A stretch of DNA of 55,603 nt from Pseudomonadota bacterium (lineage in GTDB: Bacteria > Pseudomonadota > Gammaproteobacteria > Burkholderiales > Rhodocyclaceae), in the NCBI GenBank assembly GCA_018241685.1, contig JAFEDJ010000033.1:1-55603 (forward strand), in the 5' to 3' direction. Made by a program: the position numbers and the translations under genes. Below the pieces are notes generated by a model. The model saw nothing but the letters and a program-made list of their open reading frames with translations, made no database searches and had not been told where the DNA came from. The first letter of the stretch is position 1, and the number at the start of each line of letters is the position of its first letter. Below, in pieces: positions 1 to 7,888 of the stretch.

Positions 1-329
1 AACAGGTGACGCAGGCGGTGGGGCAGATGGACGAGGTGACACAGCAGAACGCGGCGTTGGTGGAAGAGGCGGCGGCGGCAGCCGAGAGCCTGGAAGACCA
101 GGCTCGCAGCCTCGTCCGCGCGGTGGCCATGTTCTGTCTGCAATCTGGTGCGCAGGTCACCCAGGCGGTTCCGCTGGTGGTGGAGCCTGGTCCGGCCAGT
201 AATGTATCAAGGCTGCCCGAGCGCCCTGCACGGCCTGCTGTGGTGCGTGCTGCGCCGCCCTTGCCCAAGATCCGTCGTACGGGTGGAACTGTCGGCAGTG
301 ATGTCGATGATGAGTGGGAAGAATTCTAG
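1..329 (+). CDS. Methyl-accepting chemotaxis protein, C-terminal end (partial)
   Basis: Only the last ~108 codons are in the window; the frame is open to the left edge. The visible part begins with the end of the MCP signalling helix (VGQMDEVTQQNAALVEEAAA, then a coiled-coil tail), the standard membrane-distal-to-proximal return helix of receptors. After a ~65-residue proline/alanine-rich linker the protein ends in EWEEF. That fits the xWxxF pentapeptide that tethers CheR (and CheB) to high-abundance receptors such as E. coli Tar and Tsr (NWETF). The stop at 327-329 lies 11 nt before cheR, so the receptor and the methyltransferase that would dock on it are probably co-transcribed. Ligand and membrane topology are not visible here. 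Confidence 0.93.
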   Translation, partial: QVTQAVGQMDEVTQQNAALVEEAAAAAESLEDQARSLVRAVAMFCLQSGAQVTQAVPLVVEPGPASNVSRLPERPARPAVVRAAPPLPKIRRTGGTVGSDVDDEWEEF

Positions 330-340
330 AGAGCTGCCGT

Positions 341-1285
341 ATGTCGGAAAAACCGTTTTCCTCCCGTAACTCTTTGCCGCCATCGGGCGGGACGGTATCA
401 CGTCCCGCTGCAGTACGGCCCGCCCCTGCAGGTGCCGCGAGCATGCCCGCCGCGGCTAATCCGGAGCGCGAGTTCCAGTTCTCGGCGGCCGATTTTGAAC
501 GTGTCCGTGATCTGATCTATCGCCATGCAGGCATTTCTCTGTCGCCGATCAAGCAGGACATGGTGTACAGCCGTCTGGCCCGTCGTCTGAGGGCGAGGGG
601 CGACCGCACATTCAGCGAGTATCTCGATCGGGCTCAGCGCGAGCCTCAGGAATGGGAAACCTTCGTCAATAGCCTGACCACCAATCTGACTTCTTTTTTC
701 CGGGAGGCCCATCACTTCGAGATCCTGGCCGAACGGCTCAAGAAGCACAAGGTACATGCGCCATTCCGTATCTGGTGCAGTGCCGCGTCGACGGGTGAAG
801 AGCCTTACAGTTTGGCCATTACTGCTTGCGAGGCTTTCAACAGCCTGAGCCCGCCGGTGCATATCGTTGCCACTGACATTGATACCAATGTCCTGGCGAC
901 GGCGGCCAAGGGCGTCTATGGGCTTGATCGCGTCGAGCGTTTGTCTCGGGAACGCATGCAGCGCTTCTTCCTTAAAGGGACGGGAACGCAGGACGGCAAT
1001 GCCCGCGTGCGGCCGGAATTGCAACGCCTGATCGAGTTTCGGCGCATCAACCTACTGGACAAGAGCTGGTCGGTACAGGGCCCTTTCGATGCGTTGTTTT
1101 GCCGCAACGTGATGATCTATTTCGACAAGCCGACCCAGCATGGCATCCTCCAGCGATTCGTGCCGCTGTTGAAGCCGGAAGGCCTGCTGTTTGCCGGACA
1201 TTCGGAGAGCTTCCTGCATTCGGCGGATCTGTTCCGCTCTCTTGGCCGGACTGTTTATGAAAGGGCCGACGCTCGTGCACGCTGA
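341..1285 (+). CDS. cheR: CheR, chemotaxis receptor glutamate O-methyltransferase
   Basis: 314 residues. Uses S-adenosylmethionine to methylate receptor glutamates during adaptation, in the cytoplasm at the receptor array. The N-terminal helical domain (FSAADFERVRDLIYRHAGI, ~50-70) is followed by the SAM-binding domain with IWCSAASTGEEPYSLAI (~148-164), LVATDID-like VATDIDTNVL and DALFCRNVMIYFD near the C-terminus, all CheR signatures. The frame also opens further upstream at 314, but that would overlap the receptor gene; ATG 341 (MSEKPFSS) is preferred. No strong ribosome-binding site is visible, which fits translational coupling to the preceding gene. It overlaps the start of cheD. Confidence 0.95.
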   Translation: MSEKPFSSRNSLPPSGGTVSRPAAVRPAPAGAASMPAAANPEREFQFSAADFERVRDLIYRHAGISLSPIKQDMVYSRLARRLRARGDRTFSEYLDRAQREPQEWETFVNSLTTNLTSFFREAHHFEILAERLKKHKVHAPFRIWCSAASTGEEPYSLAITACEAFNSLSPPVHIVATDIDTNVLATAAKGVYGLDRVERLSRERMQRFFLKGTGTQDGNARVRPELQRLIEFRRINLLDKSWSVQGPFDALFCRNVMIYFDKPTQHGILQRFVPLLKPEGLLFAGHSESFLHSADLFRSLGRTVYERADARAR

Positions 1286-1889
1286 TCCGGGGTATGTGGA
1301 ACACTTAGCGCACAATCGTTATTTTGACCGGACCTTCGACTGCGATGCGGTGAAGGTTTTACCGGGCGAGTACTTCGTGACTACGTCCGATATTGTGCTG
1401 GTTACCGTGCTCGGCTCCTGTGTCACCGCTTGTGTGAGGGATAGGGATAAAGGTTTGGGGGGCATGAACCATTTCATGCTGCCCGAGAACGGCGGTGATG
1501 GCGGCGTGCTGTCCTCATCGGCGCGCTATGGTGCCTACGCAATGGAAGTGCTGCTCAACCACTTGCTCAAGCTGGGGGCTCGGCGCAGTAGCTTGGAAGC
1601 CAAGGTATTCGGTGGTGGCAAGGTGCTGGCGAGTCTGACGCAGGCTCAGGTAGGGGAAAAGAATGCGGAGTTCGTGCTGAACTACCTCAAGACTGAACGC
1701 ATACCGATCGTGGCGCAGGATCTACTCGACATTTATCCGCGTAAGGTCTATTTCTTCCCTGCCAGTGGGCGCGTCATGATGAAGAAACTGGTGCGAGTGA
1801 AGAATGACACGCTCATTGAGCGTGAGCGCGAATATGAAGCCCGCTTGCGGCGTGACAATGTACAAGGTGACGTTGAACTCTTTGGCTGA
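1257..1889 (+). CDS. cheD: CheD, receptor glutamine deamidase
   Basis: About 210 residues. CheD deamidates specific receptor glutamines to glutamates and in many bacteria also cooperates with CheC-type phosphatases. Family hallmarks are present: DAVKVLPGEYFVT, then VLVTVLGSCVTACVRD carrying the catalytic cysteine, and GGMNHFMLP carrying the catalytic histidine, followed by KVFGGGKVL. The start is uncertain: ATG 1257 would overlap cheR by 29 nt and GTG 1275 by 11 nt; homology only requires the protein from about NRYFDR onward. cheB follows after 38 nt. The order cheR-cheD-cheB is the usual adaptation operon of beta- and gammaproteobacteria. Confidence 0.93.
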   Translation: MKGPTLVHADPGYVEHLAHNRYFDRTFDCDAVKVLPGEYFVTTSDIVLVTVLGSCVTACVRDRDKGLGGMNHFMLPENGGDGGVLSSSARYGAYAMEVLLNHLLKLGARRSSLEAKVFGGGKVLASLTQAQVGEKNAEFVLNYLKTERIPIVAQDLLDIYPRKVYFFPASGRVMMKKLVRVKNDTLIEREREYEARLRRDNVQGDVELFG

Positions 1890-1927
1890 CGGGACGTTGG
1901 GGTTCCGTCCTGATCTGGAAGTGAAGC

Positions 1928-3028
1928 ATGACAATCAAGGTTCTCGTCGTCGACGACTCGGCGTTGATGCGCAGTCTGTTGTCGGAGGTGATCAATTCTG
2001 CCCCCGACCTGGAGGTCGTGGGCATGGCCCCCGATCCCATCGCCGCCCGCGAGATGATCAAGACCCTCAATCCAGACGTCCTGACACTCGATATCGAAAT
2101 GCCCCGCATGGATGGTCTCGACTTCCTGGCGCGCCTGATGCGATTGCGTCCGATGCCGGTGGTGATGATTTCGAGCCTGACAAAGCATGGGTCCGAAGCG
2201 ACCCTGCAGGCGCTGGAGCTCGGTGCCGTCGATTTTCTGCCTAAGCCGAAGTTTGATATGCCGAGCGGTATCGAGGCTTATCGCATAGAGATTTGTGACA
2301 AGATCCGGGCTGCTCATGGTGCCAGACTGCAGTCTAGGGTATCGGCTACACCGGCATCGATGGGAGTCACTTCCTTGCTGAAAGAGAGTTCCGCGCCTGT
2401 TTCGAGCAGCGCAGGCGGGCTGCCCGAAAGGGTTCTCCAGGAACGTCTGGTCCTCATCGGCGCGTCGACGGGCGGCACCGAAGCGATCAAGGAGGTGCTA
2501 TGTTCCTTACCGGCTCAAATGCCGGGTATCCTGCTCGTGCAGCATATGCCCGAGATGTTTACCGCATCTTTTGCCAAACGTCTTGACGGCTTGTGCCGGC
2601 TGAGAGTCAAGGAGGCGGAGCACGGCGAGCGGGTGATGCCGGGAACCGCTTATCTGGCTCCCGGGCATTCCCACTTGTTGGTGCGTCGCTCTGCGGGGGG
2701 GTACGTGTGCGAACTGGCTCAATCGGAACCGGTGAACCGGCATCGGCCAGCCGTGGACGTCCTGTTCCATTCGGCGGCCAGTCAAGTCGGGGCCCATGGC
2801 ATCGGTGTGATTCTGACCGGGATGGGCAAGGACGGGGCGCAGGGCATGTTGGCCATGCATAAGGCCGGTGCGTGGACGATCGGACAAGACCAGGATTCCT
2901 GCGTCGTTTACGGTATGCCGCGAGAGGCAGCCAGCGTTGGCGCGCTCGATGAAGTCGTTCCCCTGAAGGACGTTGGTCAGCGTGTGCTGGCTCGCCTGAG
3001 GGGCGGCGAGCGGCGGGGAAAAGTTTAA
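1928..3028 (+). CDS. cheB: CheB, receptor methylesterase/deamidase response regulator
   Basis: 366 residues. An N-terminal receiver domain ([14 protein letters not shown]; phosphoacceptor Asp55 in [11 protein letters not shown]) is joined by a ~40-residue linker to the C-terminal CheB methylesterase domain. Catalytic motifs are [12 protein letters not shown] (nucleophile Ser), [17 protein letters not shown] (catalytic His) and [13 protein letters not shown] (catalytic Asp). When phosphorylated by CheA it removes receptor methyl groups, opposing CheR. Length and domain order are normal, and no motif residue is missing. Confidence 0.97.
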   Translation: MTIKVLVVDDSALMRSLLSEVINSAPDLEVVGMAPDPIAAREMIKTLNPDVLTLDIEMPRMDGLDFLARLMRLRPMPVVMISSLTKHGSEATLQALELGAVDFLPKPKFDMPSGIEAYRIEICDKIRAAHGARLQSRVSATPASMGVTSLLKESSAPVSSSAGGLPERVLQERLVLIGASTGGTEAIKEVLCSLPAQMPGILLVQHMPEMFTASFAKRLDGLCRLRVKEAEHGERVMPGTAYLAPGHSHLLVRRSAGGYVCELAQSEPVNRHRPAVDVLFHSAASQVGAHGIGVILTGMGKDGAQGMLAMHKAGAWTIGQDQDSCVVYGMPREAASVGALDEVVPLKDVGQRVLARLRGGERRGKV

Positions 3029-3087
3029 AAGTGCGCTGGCGACCGCTGCAGGCATGTCGCCACGGTGAGCAATAGCAGAGGCATTAC

Positions 3088-3393
3088 ATGGATACTACAG
3101 TCAGCACCCAGCAGAACCAGGCCCGGATCCAGCTTTCGGGGCGATTCGATTTCAATTCCCATCGGGAGTTTCGCGATGCCGTCGATCGGGCATTGAGCAG
3201 CCCGGATACCTCGGAAGTGGCTGTGGATTTGGCCAACGTCGCCTATCTCGACAGTTCTGCACTCGGAATGCTGTTGATGCTGCGGGATAAGGCAAAGGGG
3301 GCCGGCAAGACGGTCCGGTTGGCCAACGCAAAGGGGAGCGTTCATCAGGTTCTCGAAATCGCCAATTTCGGTAAGCTGTTTCCCATCGATTGA
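3088..3393 (+). CDS. STAS-domain protein (anti-sigma-factor-antagonist-like)
   Basis: 101 residues forming one STAS domain with no other module. The conserved serine phosphorylation loop is intact: VAYLDSSALGMLLMLRDKA. Such proteins act as phosphorylation-controlled partners of HPK- or RsbW-type kinases; no partner kinase is visible in this window apart from CheA. It lies 59 nt after cheB and before a FliA-type promoter, so it probably ends the receptor-cheRDB transcript. A role in chemotaxis or surface behaviour is inferred from position only. Confidence 0.85.
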   Translation: MDTTVSTQQNQARIQLSGRFDFNSHREFRDAVDRALSSPDTSEVAVDLANVAYLDSSALGMLLMLRDKAKGAGKTVRLANAKGSVHQVLEIANFGKLFPID

Positions 3394-3491
3394 GGGGGCG
3401 TGTTCCGCGCTCGGTACCCTGGCGGTGGAATGCTGTCGTCGGTGTTCGCGCCTGGGTGTGACTGATTTGCGATTCGACGCTCGGGTGATTT

Positions 3492-3518
3492 TAAAGTTCT
3501 GTTTCGGCCCGCCGATAA
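3492..3518 (+). promoter_or_regulatory. FliA (sigma-28) promoter of the MCP gene at 3655
   Basis: TAAAGTTC at 3492-3499, an 11-nt spacer, then GCCGATAA at 3511-3518. The enterobacterial sigma-28 consensus is TAAAGTTT-N11-GCCGATAA, so 15 of 16 positions match with the exact spacing. It lies ~136 nt before the receptor start codon, in an otherwise non-coding 261-nt gap (3394-3654) in which I see no gene. Confidence 0.88.
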
Positions 3519-3654
3519 ATGGGCGACGTTCATGTGACCTGTCGATGACAGGGAGCGGGGCGGAGGCTCCGGCGCGCGGGGGGCGTGCCGGTTCCCGGGG
3601 GAGGCGCTTGCGCCTGCCCATACCCATTTCAATACACGGGGTTGGCCGGACATC

Positions 3655-5334
3655 ATGCAAATTCAGCTTTTTTCAATCATCGCCGGTCTGATCGTTGCGG
3701 GAGGCAGCGTCGGCATCGGATTGGCTTTTGGAACTCCTCTGGGCGCGAGTCTTGTCGCTGCGGGCCTAGTCTTTGGCTTTGTGGTTGGTGTTGTTGTACT
3801 GACTGTTATCCGTTCGATGTTCGTGCAGCCCTTGGCAGAGTTGCACGACACCATCAAGGCGATGCACAAAGATGGGGATCTTTCCCGTCGTGCGCCTGTT
3901 TCGAGTGGTAAGGTCGGTGAGGTTGAGGCCGTTTTCAATGAGTTGATCGGTAGCTTTCAGGGAATCGTCGGCAAGGTGATTTTCGATGCTCAAAGGGTAT
4001 CGGAGGCTGCGGATCTACTGTCCGGTCATGCGGGTAACGTGGCTGAGGGCTCTGGTAGCCAAAAAAGCGCCGCGGAAAGCATGGTGGTGGCTATCGAGCA
4101 GATGACGGCAGGCGTCAATGCCGTTGCTGACCATGCCAGCCAGACGGCTACCAACGCCCAGGTGGCACGTGAGTTGTCTATCAAGGGGGCGGAGATCGTG
4201 ACCAGTGCGTCGCGGGAGATCGAGCAAATTGCCCGTTCGGTCGAGGATTCCGCCCAGGTCATTTCTGCGCTCGGGGAACGTTCCGAGGCTATCAGCGGCA
4301 TCGTCAAGGTCATCCGCGAAATTGCCGATCAGACCAATCTGCTGGCCCTCAATGCTGCCATCGAGGCAGCTCGTGCGGGTGAGCAGGGACGTGGTTTTGC
4401 CGTGGTGGCGGACGAAGTCCGCAAGCTGGCGGAGCGGACCTCGTCGGCGACGACCGAGATCAGTACGATGATCTCCGCGATACAGTCCGAAACGAAGACG
4501 GCCATCGCCTCCATCGACGCAGGCAGCGCCCAGGCCCACGCAGGGGCGGCACTGGCCCAGAAGGCGGCAGACTCCCTCCAGCAGATCAATGAGGGGGCCC
4601 AGCAGACGATGGAGAAGGTCGACGCCATCGCCGAAGCGATCAACGCGCATAGCCGCGAGGCCGATCAGATCGTCGGCCATGTGCGGGAGATCATGGAAAT
4701 GGTCGGCCGCAATTCCGTGGGTGCTCAGGAAACCCTCGACGAGGCTTCCAGCCTGAGTGGGCTGGCGGTCAACCTCAAGGAGATCAGCCGCGTATTCAAG
4801 CTCGGCCCTCAGGGTGAGCAGGCGATGGGCGTTCACAAGAAAATGCCCAGCGTGGCACGGGAGGCGGCCCGGCAGATCGGTCAACTCCTTGAACAGGCCA
4901 TCGCCGCTGGCCAGGTCAGTGAGGCCGACGTTTTCGACGACAGCTACAAACCGATTCCCAATACCCGTCCGCAGAAGTACAGTACGCGCTTTGATGCATT
5001 GACCGACCGGCTCTTCCCTGCCGTGCAGGAGCGTCTGCTGGATGGCAACGCTGAAATGGTCTACGCCATCGGTACCGACCGTAACGGCTACGTGCCAACC
5101 CACAACAAGCGCTTCAGTCAGGCGCTGACGGGGGATTACGAGAAAGATTTCGTTGGTAATCGGGGCAAGCGGATCTTCGATGATCCGGTTGGAAAACAGT
5201 GCGGAAAGCATGAAATGCCGTTCCTGATTCAGACGTATCGACGTGATACCGGAGAGATCATGCATGACATTTCTGCACCGGTTTACGTTAATGGACGTCA
5301 CTGGGGAGGCTTCCGGATCGGCTATCGGGCCTGA
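3655..5334 (+). CDS. Methyl-accepting chemotaxis protein with C-terminal sensor-like domain
   Basis: 559 residues. Two hydrophobic stretches (~5-25 and ~31-55) are separated by only a few residues, so there is almost no periplasmic loop. A HAMP-like segment follows ([16 protein letters not shown]..). The signalling hairpin tip is intact around residues 220-265 ([40 protein letters not shown]). The usual C-terminal tail is replaced by a ~155-residue globular module (~400-559) with [19 protein letters not shown] and [15 protein letters not shown], resembling a cytoplasmic Cache/PAS-like sensing fold. No CheR-docking pentapeptide is present. It is probably a cytoplasmic-side (redox or energy?) sensor; the ligand is unknown. 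A sigma-28 promoter precedes it and a terminator follows. Confidence 0.93.
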   Translation: MQIQLFSIIAGLIVAGGSVGIGLAFGTPLGASLVAAGLVFGFVVGVVVLTVIRSMFVQPLAELHDTIKAMHKDGDLSRRAPVSSGKVGEVEAVFNELIGSFQGIVGKVIFDAQRVSEAADLLSGHAGNVAEGSGSQKSAAESMVVAIEQMTAGVNAVADHASQTATNAQVARELSIKGAEIVTSASREIEQIARSVEDSAQVISALGERSEAISGIVKVIREIADQTNLLALNAAIEAARAGEQGRGFAVVADEVRKLAERTSSATTEISTMISAIQSETKTAIASIDAGSAQAHAGAALAQKAADSLQQINEGAQQTMEKVDAIAEAINAHSREADQIVGHVREIMEMVGRNSVGAQETLDEASSLSGLAVNLKEISRVFKLGPQGEQAMGVHKKMPSVAREAARQIGQLLEQAIAAGQVSEADVFDDSYKPIPNTRPQKYSTRFDALTDRLFPAVQERLLDGNAEMVYAIGTDRNGYVPTHNKRFSQALTGDYEKDFVGNRGKRIFDDPVGKQCGKHEMPFLIQTYRRDTGEIMHDISAPVYVNGRHWGGFRIGYRA

Positions 5335-5357
5335 TCCGCAGCGTTCCCGAGAAAGTC

Positions 5358-5381
5358 CGGCCCGCCTGTGCGGGCCGTTTT
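5358..5381 (+). terminator. Rho-independent terminator after the MCP gene
   Basis: CGGCCCGC (5358-5365), loop CTGT, GCGGGCCG (5370-5377), then TTTT. An 8-bp GC-only stem lying 24 nt after the MCP stop, separating it from the cheV promoter. Confidence 0.85.
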
Positions 5382-5419
5382 GTCATTATGCAGAGGCGTG
5401 AAATGGTGTTTGACGGTCC

Positions 5420-5446
5420 TCAAGATTGTTTGCACCCCGCCGATAT
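5420..5446 (+). promoter_or_regulatory. FliA (sigma-28) promoter of the cheV-cheV-cheY-cheZ-cheA operon
   Basis: TCAAGATT at 5420-5427, an 11-nt spacer, then GCCGATAT at 5439-5446. Six of eight -35 and seven of eight -10 positions match the sigma-28 consensus. It lies ~60 nt before the cheV start codon, directly after the terminator of the previous unit. Confidence 0.75.
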
Positions 5447-5506
5447 TGCTTCCAAGTCGAGGCCTGCCCCATCTGGATGGCAGGTGGTCTGCGACGGAGA
5501 GTGAGC

Positions 5507-6475
5507 ATGTCCGAACTTCTCAAGAACATTGATGCGCGTACCCGGCTGGCGGGTACAAACAAGCTCGAGATCCTGCTGTTTACCCTCGGGGTCGATCCCC
5601 GTACCGGCCGGCGTGAGACCTTCGGCATCAATGTCTTCAAGGTCCGCGAGGTCATGCGGACGCCGCCGATAACTGCTGCGCCGGAGATGCCGTCGTCGGT
5701 GGAGGGGATGGTGAGCCTGCGCGGCGTGCTGGTGCCGGTGGTCGACCTGGCCAAGTATGCCGGCATGGGTAGCGATGGCCCGCGTGACATCATGATTGTC
5801 ACCGAGTACAACGGACACACTCAGGGTTTCCTGGTCGAGGCGGTGGATACCATCCTGCGCCTCGACTGGTCGCAGATGAGGGTGCCGCCGGAGATGTTGA
5901 CGGCCAACCTGGGCGGTTTGGTCACCGCGGTGACGGAACTGCCAGGCCCCAAGCTGGTGATGCTGCTGGACGTGGAAAAAGTCCTCTCTGAAACCACCCG
6001 CTACGACGACGAGTTCCTCTTCAAGGGGATCGAGCCGATCATGGCCGACGAGCCGCAAACGGTCTATTTTGCCGACGACTCTTCCGTGGCCCGCAAGCAG
6101 ATAGAGCGCACGCTCGACGCCTTGGGGATTCGCTACGTGGGGGCCGTCAATGGCCGCCAGGCATGGGAAGAACTCGAAAAGCTGGCCAGCTTCGCGGCTT
6201 CCAGCGGGCGCAAGGTCAAGGATCTGCTGGCCCTGATCCTCACCGATGTGGAAATGCCCGAGATGGACGGCTACATCCTGACTAAGCGGATCAAGACCGA
6301 CCCGCGTTTCGAGGGGATCCCGGTGATCATGCATTCGTCGCTGTCGGGCATGTCCAACCAGCAACTCGGCCGTTCGGTGGGCGTCGACGAATACGTGGCC
6401 AAGTTCGAGCCGCAGCGGCTGGCCGAAGTGCTGCGCCGCCTGATCACCCAGCGCGCCGCAGCCAAGGCGGACTGA
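5507..6475 (+). CDS. cheV: CheV, CheW-receiver coupling protein (first copy)
   Basis: 322 residues. The CheW-like domain (~10-165: LEILLFTLGVDPRTGRRETF, then FKVREVM, MVSLRGVLVPVVDLAKYAG) couples receptors to CheA. It is followed by a receiver domain (~185-310) with VYFADDSSVARKQIERTL, acceptor Asp in LILTDVEMPEMDGYI and conserved Lys in VAKFEP. Phosphorylated CheV is thought to tune adaptation. ATG 5507 is chosen because GGAGAG sits just upstream and homology starts at MSELLKNIDARTRLAG; the open frame before it is not conserved in type. A second cheV follows 15 nt later. Confidence 0.95.
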   Translation: MSELLKNIDARTRLAGTNKLEILLFTLGVDPRTGRRETFGINVFKVREVMRTPPITAAPEMPSSVEGMVSLRGVLVPVVDLAKYAGMGSDGPRDIMIVTEYNGHTQGFLVEAVDTILRLDWSQMRVPPEMLTANLGGLVTAVTELPGPKLVMLLDVEKVLSETTRYDDEFLFKGIEPIMADEPQTVYFADDSSVARKQIERTLDALGIRYVGAVNGRQAWEELEKLASFAASSGRKVKDLLALILTDVEMPEMDGYILTKRIKTDPRFEGIPVIMHSSLSGMSNQQLGRSVGVDEYVAKFEPQRLAEVLRRLITQRAAAKAD

Positions 6476-6490
6476 AGGAATTAGAGGAGC

Positions 6491-7447
6491 ATGATGAGCA
6501 TGGATCATGTCGATCGTGGGCTGCTTGAGGCCGTTGATGCCCGCACGAAGCTGGCGGGCTCCAACCGCATGGAAATCCTGCTGTTCTCCCTGGGCACCCA
6601 GGAGATCTTCGGGATCAACGTCTTCAAGGTCCGGGAAGTGTCCCGCACCCCCTTCATCACCAAGGCGCCCAACATGCCGGTCGGTGTGGAAGGGCTGATT
6701 TCCCTGCGCGGCAACGTCATCCCCGTGCTGGCCCTGGCCAAGATCATGGGAATCTCGGCTCCCGGCGACCCGCTGGGCGGCTCGATGATGGTCACCGAGT
6801 ACAGCAAGCGCACGCTGGGTTTTCTGGTGCACGAGGTGGATCGCATCATCCGCGTCGAATGGGACAAGGTGCGCGCGCCCGACAACGTCACGTCGTCCGG
6901 CCATCACTTCATCACCGCCATCACCGAACTGCAGGACGGCAAGCTGGTGTCCATCCTCGACGTGGAAACCATCCTCGCCAGCACCTTCGGCGAGGCCATC
7001 GTCGGCCAGATCCACCCCCTTGAAGGCGGGCAGGATGCCACGGTGTTCTTCGTCGATGATTCGGCGGTTGCCCGCAAGAAAATCGTGGAAACCCTGGACA
7101 AGCTCGGCGTGCGTCACAAGCACGCGCTCAATGGCCTGGAGGCCTGGACGCGCCTCGAGGGGATGGCGACCCATGCCCAGCAGCGCGGTGCCAGCCTGTC
7201 CGATGAGCTCAACCTCATTTTGGTCGACGCGGAAATGCCCGAGATGGACGGCTACGTGCTGACCCGCAACATCAAGTCGGACGCCCGCTTCGAGGGCATT
7301 CCGGTTGTCATGCACTCGTCCCTGTCGTCGGAGGCCAACCGCGCGATGGGTAAAAGTGTCGGTGTCGATTCCTACGTGGCCAAATTCGACGCCGAAGTCC
7401 TGGCTGACACCCTGCGCCCCTTGCTGATGCGGGCCTACCGGGATTGA
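6491..7447 (+). CDS. cheV: CheV, CheW-receiver coupling protein (second copy)
   Basis: 318 residues with the same CheW plus receiver architecture as the preceding gene (MEILLFSLGTQEIFGINVFK; receiver FFVDDSAVARKKIVETL; acceptor Asp in LILVDAEMPEMDGYVL; Lys in VAKFD). The first copy has a 7-residue insertion in the CheW domain (VDPRTGRRETFG versus TQEIFG), so the two are diverged paralogues, not a recent exact duplication. A GAGGAG ribosome-binding site precedes ATG 6491; ATG 6494 would serve equally well. No stand-alone cheW is found in the window. Confidence 0.95.
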   Translation: MMSMDHVDRGLLEAVDARTKLAGSNRMEILLFSLGTQEIFGINVFKVREVSRTPFITKAPNMPVGVEGLISLRGNVIPVLALAKIMGISAPGDPLGGSMMVTEYSKRTLGFLVHEVDRIIRVEWDKVRAPDNVTSSGHHFITAITELQDGKLVSILDVETILASTFGEAIVGQIHPLEGGQDATVFFVDDSAVARKKIVETLDKLGVRHKHALNGLEAWTRLEGMATHAQQRGASLSDELNLILVDAEMPEMDGYVLTRNIKSDARFEGIPVVMHSSLSSEANRAMGKSVGVDSYVAKFDAEVLADTLRPLLMRAYRD

Positions 7448-7462
7448 ACGGAGATCAATAAC

Positions 7463-7861
7463 ATGTCGGACCCCAAGATGAAATTTCTCGTTGTCGACGA
7501 CTTTTCGACCATGCGTCGGATTGTCCGCAACCTCCTGAAGGAACTTGGCTTCACCAACGTGGACGAGGCGGAGGACGGGCAAATTGCGTTGCAGAAGCTC
7601 AACTCCCTGCCGTTCGACTTCGTTGTGACGGACTGGAACATGCCAAACATGGATGGCCTGACTCTGCTGCAGAACATCCGTGCGACCCCGGCCCTGAAGC
7701 ACCTGCCGGTGCTGATGATTACCGCCGAGGCAAAAAAGGAAAACATCATCGCGGCGGCCCAGGCCGGTGCCAGCGGCTACATCGTCAAGCCTTTCACGGC
7801 GGCAACCCTTTCCGAAAAGCTCGAGAAGATTTTCGAAAAAATGGGCAAGAAAGCTGCCTGA
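7463..7861 (+). CDS. cheY: CheY, flagellar motor response regulator
   Basis: 132 residues, a single receiver domain. The acidic pair Asp12-Asp13 and acceptor Asp57 in [13 protein letters not shown] match the E. coli CheY active site, and MITAEA and [10 protein letters not shown] carry the conserved Thr and Lys. Phospho-CheY from CheA binds the FliM switch and changes rotation. It lies directly before cheZ and cheA. Confidence 0.97.
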   Translation: MSDPKMKFLVVDDFSTMRRIVRNLLKELGFTNVDEAEDGQIALQKLNSLPFDFVVTDWNMPNMDGLTLLQNIRATPALKHLPVLMITAEAKKENIIAAAQAGASGYIVKPFTAATLSEKLEKIFEKMGKKAA

Positions 7862-7888
7862 AGGTAGCTGATCAGACGGAAATCCATC

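Noticed and set aside
1191..1256. Upstream extension of cheD within cheR
   Set aside because: The extra residues are not CheD-like and would overlap cheR by 95 nt.
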